A stretch of 64,000 nucleotides of DNA from assembly GCA_019454045.1 (NCBI GenBank), contig SKCR01038874.1:55606-119605 (forward strand), in the 5' to 3' direction. Source of the DNA: Zanthoxylum bungeanum (taxonomy: Eukaryota; Streptophyta; Magnoliopsida; Sapindales; Rutaceae). Position 1 is the stretch's first letter, and every line of letters starts with the position of its first letter. The translations under genes were made by a program, and so were the position numbers. Under the pieces are notes generated by a model, which did not search any database, was not told the DNA's origin, and saw only the letters and a program-made list of their open reading frames with translations. Positions 33,205 to 46,104 of this stretch are shown here, one piece after another.

Positions 33205-34510
33205 GCAGTCTTCAGGAATGAATCACAAGGGCGAGGCCCACATCAGTATCAGCTTGGGGCGAGGCCCACGTCATTATCAGTATCAGTCTTGCCGTGTATG
33301 GCCATCTGGGGGCGAGGCCCACGTCATTATCAGTAGCTTGGGGACGAGTCCCAGAGTTGAGGCCCATATCAGTATAGTATCAGTCTGGGGGTGAGGCCAA
33401 CAGTCAGCTCAGTTCGGGACTAAAGCCCACATTCAGTACAATTCAGGAACAAAGCCCACAGTCAGCTCAGATCGGGGATAAAGACCACATTCAGTACAGT
33501 TCAGGAACAAAGCCCACAGTCAGCTCATTTCTGGACTAAAGCCCACATTCAGTACAATTTAGGAACAAAGCCCACAGTCAGCTCAGATCGGGGATAAAAC
33601 CCACATTCAGTACAGTTCAGGAACAAAGCCCACAGTCAGCTCAGATCGGGGATAAAGCCCACATTCAGTACAGTTCGGGGATAAAGCCCACATTCAACAC
33701 AATCAGGAACAAAGCCCACATTCATTACAGTTCGGGAACAAGGCCTATGGGAATAAAGCCCACTTTCAAAGCAGTTCGAGAACAAGGCCCAGGGGAATAA
33801 AGCTCTATCTTAACACAGTTCGGGAACAAGACCCAAGAGAATAAAGCTCTATCTTGACATAGTTCGGGAATACAGCCCAAAAGAATAAAGCTCTATCTTA
33901 ACACAGTTCGGGAACAAGGCCCAAGAGAATAAAGCTTTATCTTAACACAGTTCGGGAACAAGGCCCAAGAGAATAAAGTTCTATCTTGACACAGTTCGGG
34001 AATACAGCCTAAGAGAATAAAGCTCTATCTTAACACAGTTCGGGAACAAGGCCCAAGAGAATAAAGCTCTATCTTAACACAGTTCGGGAATACAGCCTAG
34101 GGGAATAAAGCTCTATTTTAACACAGTTTGAGAATAAAGCCTAGGGGAATAAAACCCACTTTCAAAGCAATTCGGGAATACAGCCCAGGGGAATAAAGCT
34201 CTATCTTAACATGGTTCGGGAATAAGGCCTAGGGGAATAAAGCCCACTTTCAAAGCAATTCGGGAACAAGGCCCAAGGGAATAAAACTCTATCTTAACAT
34301 AGCTCGGGAACAAAGCCTAGGGGAATAAACCCCACTTTCAAAGCAGTTCGGGAACAAGGCCCAGGGGAATAAAGCCCACTTTCAAAGCAGTTCGGGAACA
34401 AAGCCTAGAGGAATAAAGCCCACTTTCAAAACAGCTCGGGAATAAAGCTCAGTGGAATAAAGCTCTCTCTCAACGCAATTAGGGAACAAAGCCCAAAGGT
34501 CAAAGCATCT
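33205..34510 (+). repeat. Composite minisatellite in element D
   Basis: Three unit types follow each other. At 33225-33400 units contain GGGGCGAGGCCCACGTCATTATCAG. At about 33400-33720 a ~58-bp dimeric unit alternates CAGTTCAGGAACAAAGCCCACAGT and CAGATCGGGGATAAAGCCCACATT. At about 33720-34500 a ~44-bp unit is AGTTCGGGAACAAGGCCCA plus GGGAATAAAGCTCTATCTTA (for example 33817 and 33861). All share a GGG-A-AAAGCCCA core, so they look like steps of one expanding family. Confidence 0.9.
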
Positions 34511-34616
34511 CAGCACAACAGGCAAGTCAAGTGGCAGCTGGCGAGCCAGGTAAGTGAAAATGCATTGCATAACTTTGATAGGATTGTCACTGTTACACAT
34601 TACACAAGTCCCATCA

Positions 34617-34629
34617 AAGTGGGGACGAC
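34617..34629 (+). other. Polypurine tract of element D
   Basis: AAAGTGGGGACGA lies directly before the 3' LTR start TGTAGGCACTGC at 34630, in the position expected for the plus-strand primer. Confidence 0.65.
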
Positions 34630-37522
34630 TGTAGGCACTGCATTTTTGCATATAAGTCCCTATGATGAGTCTCATTTGGAGACACTACCTTTTAAGTCAC
34701 GGAAGTCGCAGGAAAAGGACGTCGGAAGGGGAAATTCAGAATAGGCATGTCATCAGATTCATTTCACAAATTCACTATTTTTGTTCGTGCTGCGTTCGTT
34801 ACTTCGTTCGAACGTCAAGAAGATTGCGGCCGTTCGTGTAGCGTTCAAAGAGGCGTTCGAACGGTGTCTGTATTTTTGGTTTTGCTGCTAGCCTCACACC
34901 CAAGCCCAATTAGCCCACCAAAGCCCATAAAACACATCCAAATTAATGAACACATATTTAACACATGGTGAAATTAAATAAAATCTAAAAATCACATACC
35001 AAATTAAAATAAATATCAAATAAAATCATGCCTAATTAAAATCAATCAACAAATATTATATGCCTAAATAAAACAAATTAAATATATCATATTCCTAATC
35101 TAGCCAAGACATGTCCCTCAATCAAATATTAGACTTTCCTTGTGAGACACCAATTGATTCCTTCACTTTCAAACAAGGAGAAACCCTAGCTCTTTGCCTA
35201 TAAAAGAAACCCAAAACCAAGACACTTTCCCCCTAGCACATTGATACAAACCACAAAAATTCTGCAAGGCATTGACACCCTAGCTCATTCACACAGAAAA
35301 CTCCTAGTTCATTCACACAAGAAACACCCAAGCTCATTGACACAACTCTCCCTCACTCTCAAAAACCGAAAATCACAAACCAAAGAACCCCAATTGCCTT
35401 GACCAAAACACATCCCGAATAGCCCCATTTTACCTCACCAAAATAGTCCCCAAACCACACCATAACAACAGCCCAAACCACACCCAAAATAGTCCCCAAA
35501 TACACCAAGAACAGTAGCCTAAATACAGTAAATGTAGTGACCAGAAAACGTCACCGAAAGAACAGTGAAATACAGTAAAAACAGCAGCAAAACAGGGAGA
35601 ATGACGACTTAAAATAGTGAGACAACGAACGAGAGCAGTGAACCAGTAAACCGGAGGAGTTTCGGAGTGTTAGCCCTTCCGACGATCGTGTACCGTACAT
35701 CCGAGAGGTGATTAAAAGGTTAGACCTGATGGCACTTTTTCTATTTATTGTCATTCGTTTTTTTAATTGTTTTATTCGCATGAGTGTCGTTTGTGGATGC
35801 ACGTTGGGACTTTGAATAAAATGGAAAATGTGTCGCCTCTTGTGGTATATAGGATGGAAACCCGGACATAAATTTCATAGCCGATTCCGAATGGACGGTA
35901 GTATGATCTGTACTCGGGATATAATCCACGTACCACTTGAGTAAAGGGCGCTATTTCATTTTATGTTTTATGATTTGTTTATTATTCACTACTGATTTCT
36001 GCATGTTATTGGTTTATGTAATTATGAGATAAAGCGCATGGGCTTAGTAAGTGCGATTAAAGGTCCTCTATTTTGAGATGTTAAAATCCTTTACCACGAT
36101 GCTTTGCCGCGCCAGATGATGTATATTCGGTTGAATGTGAGATATGTTCAATCGGGTATACGAAGTCCGATATTGTTGTCTATATTTCTTATATGCATCG
36201 TGTTATTAGCGTATGGGCTTAGTAAGTGCGATTAAAGATCCTCTAGTTTGAGAGTTTAAAATCCTTTACCACGATGTTTTGCCACGCCGGATAATGTCTA
36301 TTCGATTGGATGTGAAATATTTCAATTGGATACACGAAGTCCGATATCATTGTCTGCACTTTTTTATATAAGTATTATGTTGTTTGCGCATGGGCTTAGT
36401 AAGTGCGATTAAAGGTCCTATATTTTGAGAGGTTAAAATCCTTTACCCGATGCTTTGCCGCTCCTTTTAACCCATCATTATTTATTAGGTGTCATCTATT
36501 CATCCGTTCATGTATGTGTCATGTTGTTTACTGTATTTCGGAGGTCACTGCTGTGACCCCGTTCGAACGTGTTTCAAAATGCCGTACGAACGCATGTTTT
36601 CTGTCTCAGCTCGTTCGAACTCATTTACGAACGCAACTCGAACGCGCATGCATTTTACCTTATCATGCATCAGGTCTCATTTCCGTTCGAATGTGTTTCC
36701 GAACGTCATACGAACGTGAGTATTCTGTTTCATTTCTATTCGAACACGTTTACGAACGCTACTCGAACGCGAACCTTCTGTTTACCGTTCTAACACGGAT
36801 ACGAACACCGCACGAACGCCCACAGAAAATAGGTTATCTTCCATCACATCTCAAGCATGGTTACTCATTTTGTCATTTCCCTTTTTGATTACTCATGTTC
36901 TCACACTTAGTCATTCATTGTGTTCACAATGGTACATGTTCATTTCCATGATGCATGTTTGCACGGTAGTTACCTAATTAGGCTTCCGCATTCATCCATT
37001 CAACATGGTCATGAAGTTATATGATTGCCGTTACTCTCCAATTTGCTTTCATGCGTGATTATACAATTATTATCTACTGGCATGCCCATGATCGAATGTG
37101 ATGTGCTTATGACATTGTATGCTAGCTTTATTTATCTTTATGCATGCAAATTGGGACATAGATTATATGCAAATAGGTTGTAAGCAAATATGAAAATGTG
37201 TTACATGTGAACATAGATGAACTTTTGATGTATGCATGCGAACTTAGGAGTAAATTATCCTTGGAAATAAATGTTGCTTAGACTTGGTTGAATTATTGCA
37301 CAAATCATTTTATTACAAGTGGCATAAGTAAGGGACCATTCCGAACCCAACGGTTTGAGGTCTTCCCTTGCGAGGGGTGAGTGCGGCCATAAACTATTTT
37401 CCCGGTTCACACCGGGTGGCGACTCCATTATTCTCCGGTTTAGTCCCCCGCGGGCTAATCCGTACTCCCAACCGGGCCGCGAGCCCGGGACAGCATGCGT
37501 CGCCCAGTTCCTGTGTCCCACA
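34630..37522 (+). repeat. 3' LTR of element D
   Basis: TGTAGGCACTGCATTTTTGC start and TGTGTCCCACA end, about 2.89 kb. It matches the 5' LTR with scattered substitutions and short indels, including a TATA box at 35199-35206. The target duplication GAGTC follows. Confidence 0.9.
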
Positions 37523-37527
37523 GAGTC
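37523..37527. repeat. Target-site duplication of element D, right
   Basis: GAGTC follows the terminal CA of the D 3' LTR and matches 29133-29137. Confidence 0.9.
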
Positions 37528-38834
37528 CATTCGCACGACATTCATCTTATACCTATTCTAAAATAGGTAGTGAGATATGTAGGAGTATTATATGCCTAAA
37601 CCAATACTTATTTTGGTCTTTGAAAGTTCTATCATATCTATTGTTGGCTATATAATATTTTAAAGTTCTGGAAATTAGTTAGGATCTTAGATTTGTACAT
37701 GTATGCATTTCTTGAAGGTTTGTATGTGAAAGAGATACATTTCTCAAAGGTTTGTATGTGAAATGTATGCATTTCACAAAAGTTTGTACGTGAAAGGTAA
37801 CATGAAAACTTTAATATTTGAAATATTTTTCATATATGTATAAGTACAAGTAAGCTTTCTGAAGTTGTTTGTGTATGAATGTTAAGTAGAGGACTTGAGA
37901 TTCTGTATAGGCTATATTTTTTTTATTCGTATATGTAACCGTTTGCAGTTTGGACTTTGAACATTTGAAAGTTTTCCGTATAAAGATTAGTATTTGAAAT
38001 ATTACTACAAAAAGTTTTATAATTTCCGATTTGATGATATTTCAAATATGTTTCCTTTTTCTGATATATGATAAAATAGTTTAAATTTGGATATTATACT
38101 TCCCACTAACGGTTTTGTTTGAAGTTATGATTTTGTATTCTAGATAAGTATATGTAAGTATTTTAAGAGGGTTTTATATATTAAGAATGTAAGGAATTGT
38201 ACAGTGTTTCTTTGAAGTTCTAAATTTTTTTTGGTCGTGTCGTTTTCCGATGACTATGCAATTAAGGGCTTTCTAGAAAATTTATATGTGTGATTATATA
38301 TACACTATTTTTAAAATATATTTCTTATTTTTTATGGTATAAGTGTGGTTACTTACTGAGTTTTATAACTCACTCCACAACAGTTTGCTAGTTTTACTGG
38401 CTGATAACCAAATCAGTCAGTCGTTTAAGTTTTTGAAAGTCATGTTTGAGACGATGGATCACCCAAGTTGTAAATAGCTACTCTAGAGTCCTGGGAAGTG
38501 TCATACAAGTCAAAGAGTTATGGTGATTATGTTATAAGTCACGATGTGCACGCTGTTATGTATATGTATAGAAATAAAAGTTTTGATTTGTATGTGTAAT
38601 TGTAGGCACATAGTCCATGGGTATTGATGTTGAGCATTATTTTGTCTTGAGTATAGACCAGAGGTCCTTTTGTATATTTGATGTTTATTGCAGGTAATAT
38701 TTTTGTGCTGGACTGTGTTCCAAGTTGTCCAGTTTTAGGGTGCATCATGTCCATTTTTATTTAGTTTTGAGGCTCAGAAGATGGTTTATTCTTGTCTCAT
38801 GTCGGTAGCATCTTGTCTCTGACATGATGTTACA
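37528..38834 (+). repeat. Gypsy-type LTR, family F (right of element D)
   Basis: This continues the LTR interrupted by D. It includes TTACTTACTGAGTTTTATAACTCACTCC near 38350 and ends ATGATGTTACA, followed by a PBS. The last ~550 bp match 48850-49408. Non-coding. Confidence 0.7.
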
Positions 38835-38838
38835 GAGA

Positions 38839-38850
38839 TGTATCAGAGCA
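38839..38850 (+). other. Degenerate primer-binding site, family F
   Basis: TGTATCAGAGCA, five bases after GATGTTACA. It is one base short of TGGTATCAGAGCA. The better copy is at 49413. Confidence 0.65.
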
Positions 38851-40059
38851 AATGATTTAGATGTCAGTGACTACAGCTACATGATATTCGATTGTATAAT
38901 TAGTTTTCTCTGTTATGTGGAACCATATAGGTCTTATGTTTGTAATTTGTTTTGATTTGTTATAACTCTGATATGCATTATATATTATGATGTGTTATGA
39001 TTTTGATTTGATATGAGTAAGATTCATATGATGTATATATTATGATGTGTTATGATTTTGATTTGTAATGTAGATATAGGCTAATTATGATCATATGGTG
39101 ATGTTTAGATGGTTAAAGGTAGTTTCGAAGGGTTTAGGATCCTTCCGAAATTTTTTTGAAACTTCTTATAATTGTATATTATAATGTATTACAAGGATTA
39201 GAATGATTTTGGAAGAGACAAGAAATATCCAAAAGATTCTGGATCCGTTTGTGATGATTTTGGACTTTTCAGAGGATTTTTGGATTTTAGGTTGGAAATT
39301 GAATTTGATATTATAGATTTGTAAAGTTAGATGTTTTGAGAGTAATGAAACTAAATTTGTGGAATCAAGCTTGATTTGGGTATTTCGGGACGGTTTAGAA
39401 ATTTGTTATAGTTAAGTCTAGAACTCTGTGTGATAGTGATTTTAACCGTGTTTCTCCATCCGTTTTGATAGATTTGACTAGGATTGGATGTGTTCGTGAA
39501 GCATGGTAATTATTCCACGCGATGAGTACTATATGTATTGTTTGATGATTCTTTACTAGATATGTGTGTGTGTGTGTGTATAATGTATATGTGTGCAAGT
39601 ATGGATATACCGATATAGCCAAAGTTAGAATAATATGAGATGTATGATGATATTGTTTCATAGTTTTCGAGTTACTTGTCAATGGGTCATGGAATTGATA
39701 TGTGTTAGGTGATATGCTAGATATATGAGTGGATACTTTCTTTGTTAATTTGATTTTTTGATTTCTTTAGATACTTACCTTGTTGGTTGAATATTTAATT
39801 CCATTTATATTACTTTGAGAATTTGATTTTATTTAAGAAGCAATATTTATAAGGCATTTTGAGATGTCAGTTGTTTTGAAATATGATTTGAGATGATTGG
39901 AATATATTTTAAGATTTATTGATGTTGTGAAATGTTTTATGATTTCTTGGAGCTTGAGGTATTTGAGATGTTTCATTTATGTTTTAAGTAATTATGAATT
40001 GAGTTTGAGATTTAAAGAATAATAGAGATTGTTAGTGAGATAGGAATTTGCTTAGATTC
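38851..40059 (+). other. Family F internal or LTR-like sequence, non-coding
   Basis: The first part (TTTAGATGTCAGTGACTACAGC, CCATATAGGTCTTATGTTTGTAA) matches 49435-49520 just after the other PBS. The rest is AT-rich with no domain. A short (TG)n run lies at 39561-39580. From about 39110 it reads like LTR text, but I cannot place an LTR start. Confidence 0.45.
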
Positions 40060-40485
40060 TTCTGTATTAATATTGTTTACAGCGGATTAGTTTTATAATA
40101 TATTTTGGATATCTTTATTTTATAGTTTTTCTGAAAAATTATTTTGAAAGTTTATTTCAAAAAAGAATTGCTTTTGAAAGAGATATATTAGAGACGTATC
40201 TGATTTCGTTTACGTTATAATATGATATGTTTAACCGATTTTGTCATAGTAGTGTTAGTTAGGAGTCTGTTTGGATGCCATCTATCTCATACCTATTCTA
40301 AAATAAGTAGGGAGTTTCGTACGAGCATTATATGCCTAAACCAATACTTATGTTATTTTATAACTCAGTAATGTGTTATTTGCGCATTCTGACTTTTAAT
40401 ATCATGATTTGATATCTTTTGATCTTTGAAAGTTCTATCGTCTCTCCGTTGTTAGCTATACAATATTTTAATAGTTTTTGGTCAT
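40060..40485 (+). repeat. Second copy of family F LTR segment
   Basis: This matches 28840-29132 joined to 37528-37665, so it shows the family F sequence without element D. It breaks off at about 40485, where the TCATGTAGTTCAGG-rich sequence begins. Confidence 0.7.
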
Positions 40486-43400
40486 GTTCAGTTCAGGGAA
40501 TCAGATTCAGCTAAGGTAGTTATAGAAAAGGTCATGTAGGATCAGGTCTTGATCAGTTGTAGGCATTTCGATATTAATCATGCAGATTTAGGTCAGTTTG
40601 GCATGTCAGATCTCAACTGATGTAGTTCCAGGGCAGATCTTGTAGGTTCGGATCACGTAGCAGGTTAGGTTCACAAAAACTATATTTTAGTACATATAGC
40701 TCAGATTGGGAACAATCATGTTTAGGCCATGTCACAAATCAGGTTCGGTAGTTCATGTCAGTTCCAGGTTCATATGTTGCAGTTCATGTAGTCATTCCCA
40801 TATTTCATAATTCATACACGGGCTAGGTTAGACCCAAGCCAACACAAGTTTATTATGGTTTTTGTTTCGGGTATGGGTGGATTGGTAATAACATGTAACA
40901 TGAATCACTTTATGTTTTCAGGTTAGTCATGTTCTGTTCAGGATATTCACATAGAACGTATGTTAGTTTTCAGACATGTTCAATTCATGCATATTTATTT
41001 CAGATATTTAGATTTAGCTCATGTAGTTTCAGATCATGTATTCAGTTTCCAGTCATGCAGGTTCAATTTAGTATTCATGCTCAGGTCACACGTGTTTAGT
41101 TTAGTTTTTAGATTCAACTCATGCATTTTTAGTTCAGATACTCAGGTTGAGCGCATGCATGTTTAGTTTGGGTATTCAACTTCTAGTCATGCATATTCAG
41201 TCTAGCTTTCAGGTTCATTACATGTATATCCAAGATATTTATCTAGGTTCAAATCATGTAGCTTCAGGTCATTTATTCAAGTTCAGTTCATGTAGTTGCA
41301 GGACAACGTATACAGTTTCAGATCAGGTCAGCATGTCATTAGGTTGCAAACTATGACATTAGTTCAGGTCATGTTGGAAATCATGTCATGTAGTTCTTAT
41401 CAGCTCAGGTTCATGTTCATGTATTTCAGGTCATGTTAGCCAGTCAGGTTCCAGGAGTCAGTTTTTAGTTCATGTAGCTCATGGTAGAATCATGCACGTT
41501 CATGTCACGTTTCTTAAGCATGTCAGGATAACTCAGGTCATGTTAGTAAGTTATGTAGTTCATGTCAGCCCCATGTAAGGTTTAGGATAGTAGTCCAGGT
41601 TGTCATGTTCAGTTTCAATTTAGCTCACATATCAATCTGCAGCCAGTTTATAGTTTCATTGTCACGCCATATTCCTAGTTTTCAGTCATGTTATTGATTA
41701 TCAGCTCATTGTATGAGTTTTTACATTTCAGCTTTCCAGATCTCTCTATGTTCTTTGTTTTAGTTTATCTATATTGTTTTTTTTATTATTGTAGTTTTTC
41801 ATTGGCACTCCATTATTCACTCACCATGATTTTCAAAATACCTGACCCATCATACTCTTCAGTTGTTTAGCATAGCTTAAGATGTTAAGCAAACATCCAA
41901 AGTTGTCATATTAGATAGGTTATCACGAATACATCATGTTCATACATTCAAGACATTCACGATCACGTTCAGTTTCTTTCATTCGAATATGCTAACCATA
42001 CTTGAACACCGGTTCAGTTAGTCATCTCGCATGAATTTTTTTTTAGCATTCAAGCACGCTGACAGCAGCGTCAGTTTGTGAGTGGATACTAACCCCTCCT
42101 TCTACCTTTTAGTTATTTATATCTCATTGTACTACATTCTTATTTTTGAATTAATTTCATGTAATTCAGTTTATAATTTTCATTCTATGTCTTCAATTGA
42201 ATTCCCAATTCTTATTCCTTAGCTATGTTCTTGTTTTGCTAATAGTACATATATTACTTCATTTCTTTGTTCTTGAATAATGATTTTGATTCATGTATCC
42301 ACGTCATGTATCTAGCTTGTGTATTCATTTTGTAGCTTCAGATTTCATGTTACTTATGTATTCAGTTCCTAGTTATACCTCAATATGTTATATAATTCAT
42401 GTAAATAATTTGTGTCTTAGAAAATGGTAGCCCATAAAGTTCATGTTTTTAGTTTATGCATAGCTATTCGGGTCATGTAGCTTAACTTTTCAGTCATGTA
42501 TTCATGATTTAAATGCAGCCAAAATTTCATATTTTCCACGTCATGTTATGCATGTGAGTTATGTCACAATCATGTTAATCACTTATTATGCATGTTAGTT
42601 TTCATGCCATATTTTAATTCAAGCTTTATGATTTCAAGATGATTTTACAAAATCCAGACTATGTTTTTAGAAAATGATTTTATAAGTATATGTATGGTTT
42701 TAGACCATCAGTCTAGTACATTTCCCTTAACTTTAGCATCCCAGGTCCGCTCAGATAGCCTAAAAGACACTGATCACTCCCATAGGCTCAATACTTCAGT
42801 ATTCAGCTCAATTTTCCTTACCTACGCGGTGCTAGGTCCCGTTAGGTAGGTTTCAGTTTCTCCCAAGCTACTATGCTAGTGTATGTTTTTAATACATGGA
42901 TACAATTTCAGACATGTTTAAGGATTTTAGAACTTAAATCATATTTTTATGTAAATGATTATACATTTTTAGCTTGTAGCTCAATTTTGTTTTAATCCTT
43001 GTACATGTTTTGCAGATTACAGATTTCATAAGGTGATTTCATGTTCACAAGACTACCTAATTTACATCATATTTTCATGCCATGTCATGTCATAAGTTTA
43101 GCCATGCATATCATGTTTTTCAGCTAAATCATGTAACTTTCAGTTAGGCACGTCAGGCTCAAGATTTCTTGTCCAACTTATGCCAATTTAGGATCAGATC
43201 ATATTGGCATAGTTTTAGGTCATATTCAGTTCAGGGAATCATATTCAGTTCATGTAGTTTAAGAAAAAGTCAAGTAGGATCAAGTCTTGATCAGTCATCG
43301 GCATTCAACTTAGATAGATCATGTATAGGTCGTGTAGATTTAGGTCAGTTTGACATATCAGTTATCCGTTCATGTAGTTCCATGGCAGATTTTGTAGGTT

Positions 43401-45890
43401 CAGATTACGTAGAAAGTCAGGTTTGCAAAAACTAATTTTCAGTACATGTAGCTCAGAAATGTATCAGTCATGTTCAGGCCATGTCAGAAATCAGGTTAAG
43501 TAGTTCATGTCAATTTTAGGTTCATGTGTTGTAGTTCATGTAGTCATTCCCAGATTTCTTAATTCATGCACAAGTTAGGTTAGAACCAAGCCACCATGGG
43601 TTTGTGATGGTATTTTCCACATATATGAGTGGTTTGGTAATAGCATCCAGAATGAGTCAGTTTATGTTCTCAAATTAGCCATGTCATGTTCAGGTTATTC
43701 ATGTAGCACGTATATTAGTTTTTAGACATGTTCAGTTCATGCATATTTATTTCAGATATTTAGATTTAGCTCATGTGGTTTCAGATTATGTATTCAGCTT
43801 CCAGTCCTGCAAGTTTAATTTAATATTTAGGCTCAGCTCACACATGTTTAGTTTAATTTTTAGATTCAGCTCATGCATTTTCAGTTCAGATACTCAGGTT
43901 GAGCTAATGCATGTTTAGATTAGGTATTTATCTTTTAGTCATACATGTTCAATCTAGCTTTCAGGTTCAGCACATGCATGTCCAGTTCATATATCTAGGT
44001 TCAATTCATGTAGCTTCAGGTCAATTTATTCAAGTTGAGTTCATGTAGATGCAGAACAATATATAAAGTTTCAGATCAGGTCAGCATGTCATTAAGTTAC
44101 AGACCATGACAATAGTTCATATCATGTTAGAAATCATGTCATGTAGTTCTTGTCAGCTTAGGTTCATGTTCATGTATTTCAGGTCATGTTAGCCAGTCAG
44201 GTTCCAAGAGTCAGTTTCTAGTTCATGAAGCTCATGGCAGAATCATGCACGTTCATGTTACATTTTCTCAAGCATGTCAGGATAACTCAGGTCATGTTAG
44301 CAAGATATGTAGTTCATGTCAGCCCTAGGTAAGGTTTAAGATAGTAGTCCAGGATGGCATGTTCAGTTTCAATTTAGCTCACAAATCAATATGCAGCCAG
44401 TTTATAGTTTCATTGTCACGCCATATTCCTAGTTTTCAGTCATGTTATTGATTCTCAACTCATTATTTTAGTTTTTATATTTCAGCTTTCCAAATCTCTC
44501 TATGTTCTTTGTTTTAGTTTATGTATATCATTTTTTTATTATTGTAGTTTTTCCTTGGCATTCCATTATTCACTCACCAGGACTTTCAAAAGACCTGACC
44601 CACCATACTCTCTGGTTGTTTAGCATAGCTTCAGATGTTAAGGAAACATCCTAAGTTGTCATATTAGCTAGGTTATCAAGATTACACCATGTTCATGCAT
44701 TCACGACATTCACGATCACATTCAATTTTTTTCGTTCGAGTATGCTAACCATACTTGAACATAGGTTCAATTAGTCACCTCGCATGAACACAAGTTTAAT
44801 ATTTAGATTCAGCTCGTGCATTTCAATTCAGATACTCAGGTTGAGCTCATGTATGTTCAGTCTAGCTTTCAGTTAAGCACATGCATGCCTAGTACATGTA
44901 TCTAGGTTCAGATCATGTAGCTTTAGAACAAGTTATTCAGGTTCAGTTCATGTAGTTGCATGACAACGTATATACTTTCAGTTTAGGTCAGTATGTCATT
45001 AGGTTGCATACCAAGACAATAGTTCAGGTCACGTTAGAAATCATGTCATCTAGTTCTTGTCATCTCGAGTTCATGTTCATGTATTTCAGGTTATGTTATC
45101 CATTCAGGTTTCAGGAATCAGTTTTAAGTTCATATAGCACATGGCAGATTCATGCACATTCAGATCGTGTTTTCTCAAGCATGTCATGATAGCTCATGTC
45201 ATGTTAGAAAGTTATATAGTTCATGTCAGCCCCAGATTAGGTTTAGGATAGCAGTCCAGGTTGCCATGTTCAGTTTCAGCCAGTTTATAGTTTAGTTGTC
45301 ATGCCATATTCCTAGTTTCCAGTCATGTTATTGATTCTCAGCTCATTGTTTAGGTTTTTGTATTTTAGCTTTCCAGCTCACTCTATGTTCTTTTTTTCAG
45401 TTTATCCATGTTTTTTTATTATTATTGTGGTTTTTCTTTAGCACTCAAGTATTCACTCACCAGGTCTTTCAAAAGATCTGACCCATCATACTCTCGAGTT
45501 GTTTTGCATGTTACGGGATCATGGATATTGAGGACAAGCTTTGAAGAAAACGAGACCCAACTACAGTAATTACACACCACGTTCTTCAAGTCAAAGTCAG
45601 GCCTAGTAGTTATTATTGAGTTTGGCCATAAGGCCTTGTGTGTGTACTTATGTTGTACGGTTTACAGTTATGAGTTTGTATATGTATGATTTATGAATAC
45701 AAGTTCATATTCTTGATATGTATTCAAGTTATATAATTATGTTCATAATGTTAGCATATTCATGATCGCGTTTGTATTACAGCCATGCATGTAGTAAGTC
45801 AGTTAGTAAGTCAGTGAGTGTATGTCAGAGGTTCATGTGATGGCTAGGTTAATTCCTACCGATCATATGCCCAGATTTTTTGGGGTGTGA
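40486..45890 (+). repeat. Very long LTR-like region built of TCATG/TTCAG-rich repeats
   Basis: Non-coding, composed of endlessly varied short words such as GTTCATGTAGTTCAGGTCATG. On top of this it has a large duplication. Blocks at 40490-41900 recur about 2.75 kb later at 43220-44650 in the same order, and a third partial copy runs from about 44790 to 45530. Landmarks are CACGCCATATTCCTAG at 41662, 44417 and 45299, and ATTCACTCACCA.GA.TTTCAAAA at 41815, 44570 and 45450. It ends GGGGTGTGACTAT before a PBS-like site, so I read it as an expanded gypsy-type LTR. Confidence 0.6.
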
Positions 45891-45895
45891 CTATT

Positions 45896-45909
45896 TGGTA
45901 TCAAATAAG
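45896..45909 (+). other. PBS-like site after the long LTR
   Basis: TGGTATCAAATAAG follows GGGGTGTGACTATT. It starts like a Met-tRNA primer site (TGGTATCA) but then diverges. A similar site in reverse lies about 200 bp away at 46105-46114. Confidence 0.5.
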
Positions 45910-46104
45910 AGGTTTAGGTAGAATGAGTGCTACGACTACATCGACAGAAAGCGTAGCCCATGTCTTTACCACGTCGTATCCATATGTACCTCAGGTCAAG
46001 CCCAGTGTAAATATTATATAACATAAATTTACCTAGTCCTGAGAGGAATGTCAGGATATGTACTGTAGTCATTCGCAAACACGTGCATAAAAGTTCTATC
46101 TTTT

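Larger units (their letters stand above)
32047..34629 (+). other. Non-coding internal region of element D
   Basis: No retroviral domain is visible in any frame. 32047-33200 holds mixed sequence that also occurs in the internal part of element E (62295-62950), including CCTAAGAGGCTTGGGTA and GGTATAAAAAAGGT.CGCTCACTTGG. From 33205 it is minisatellite. It ends in a purine-rich AAAGTGGGGACGAC polypurine tract (34617-34629) before the 3' LTR. Confidence 0.8.
29138..37522 (+). mobile_element. Non-autonomous Tat/Ogre-like LTR element D
   Basis: Complete element of about 8.4 kb: 5' LTR 29138-32025, PBS 32029-32046, internal region to 34629, 3' LTR 34630-37522 and a GAGTC duplication. The PBS TGGCGACTCCACTGGGGA is the type known from Tat-lineage Ty3/gypsy elements such as Ogre, which prime with an arginine tRNA. 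The internal region, about 2.6 kb, has no gag, protease, RT or integrase. It is mostly minisatellite, so this is a large-LTR derivative that must depend on proteins from another element. The two LTRs look very similar, suggesting fairly recent movement. Confidence 0.85.

Noticed and set aside
33205..34510. Regular short repeats as a CRISPR-like array
   Set aside because: Units are direct, degenerate and without unique spacers, and the context is a plant retrotransposon.
36403..36888. 161-residue open frame in element D 3' LTR
   Set aside because: The equivalent in the 5' LTR (31020-31310) has a different start and length, and the translation follows the GTTCGAACG repeat rather than a protein pattern.
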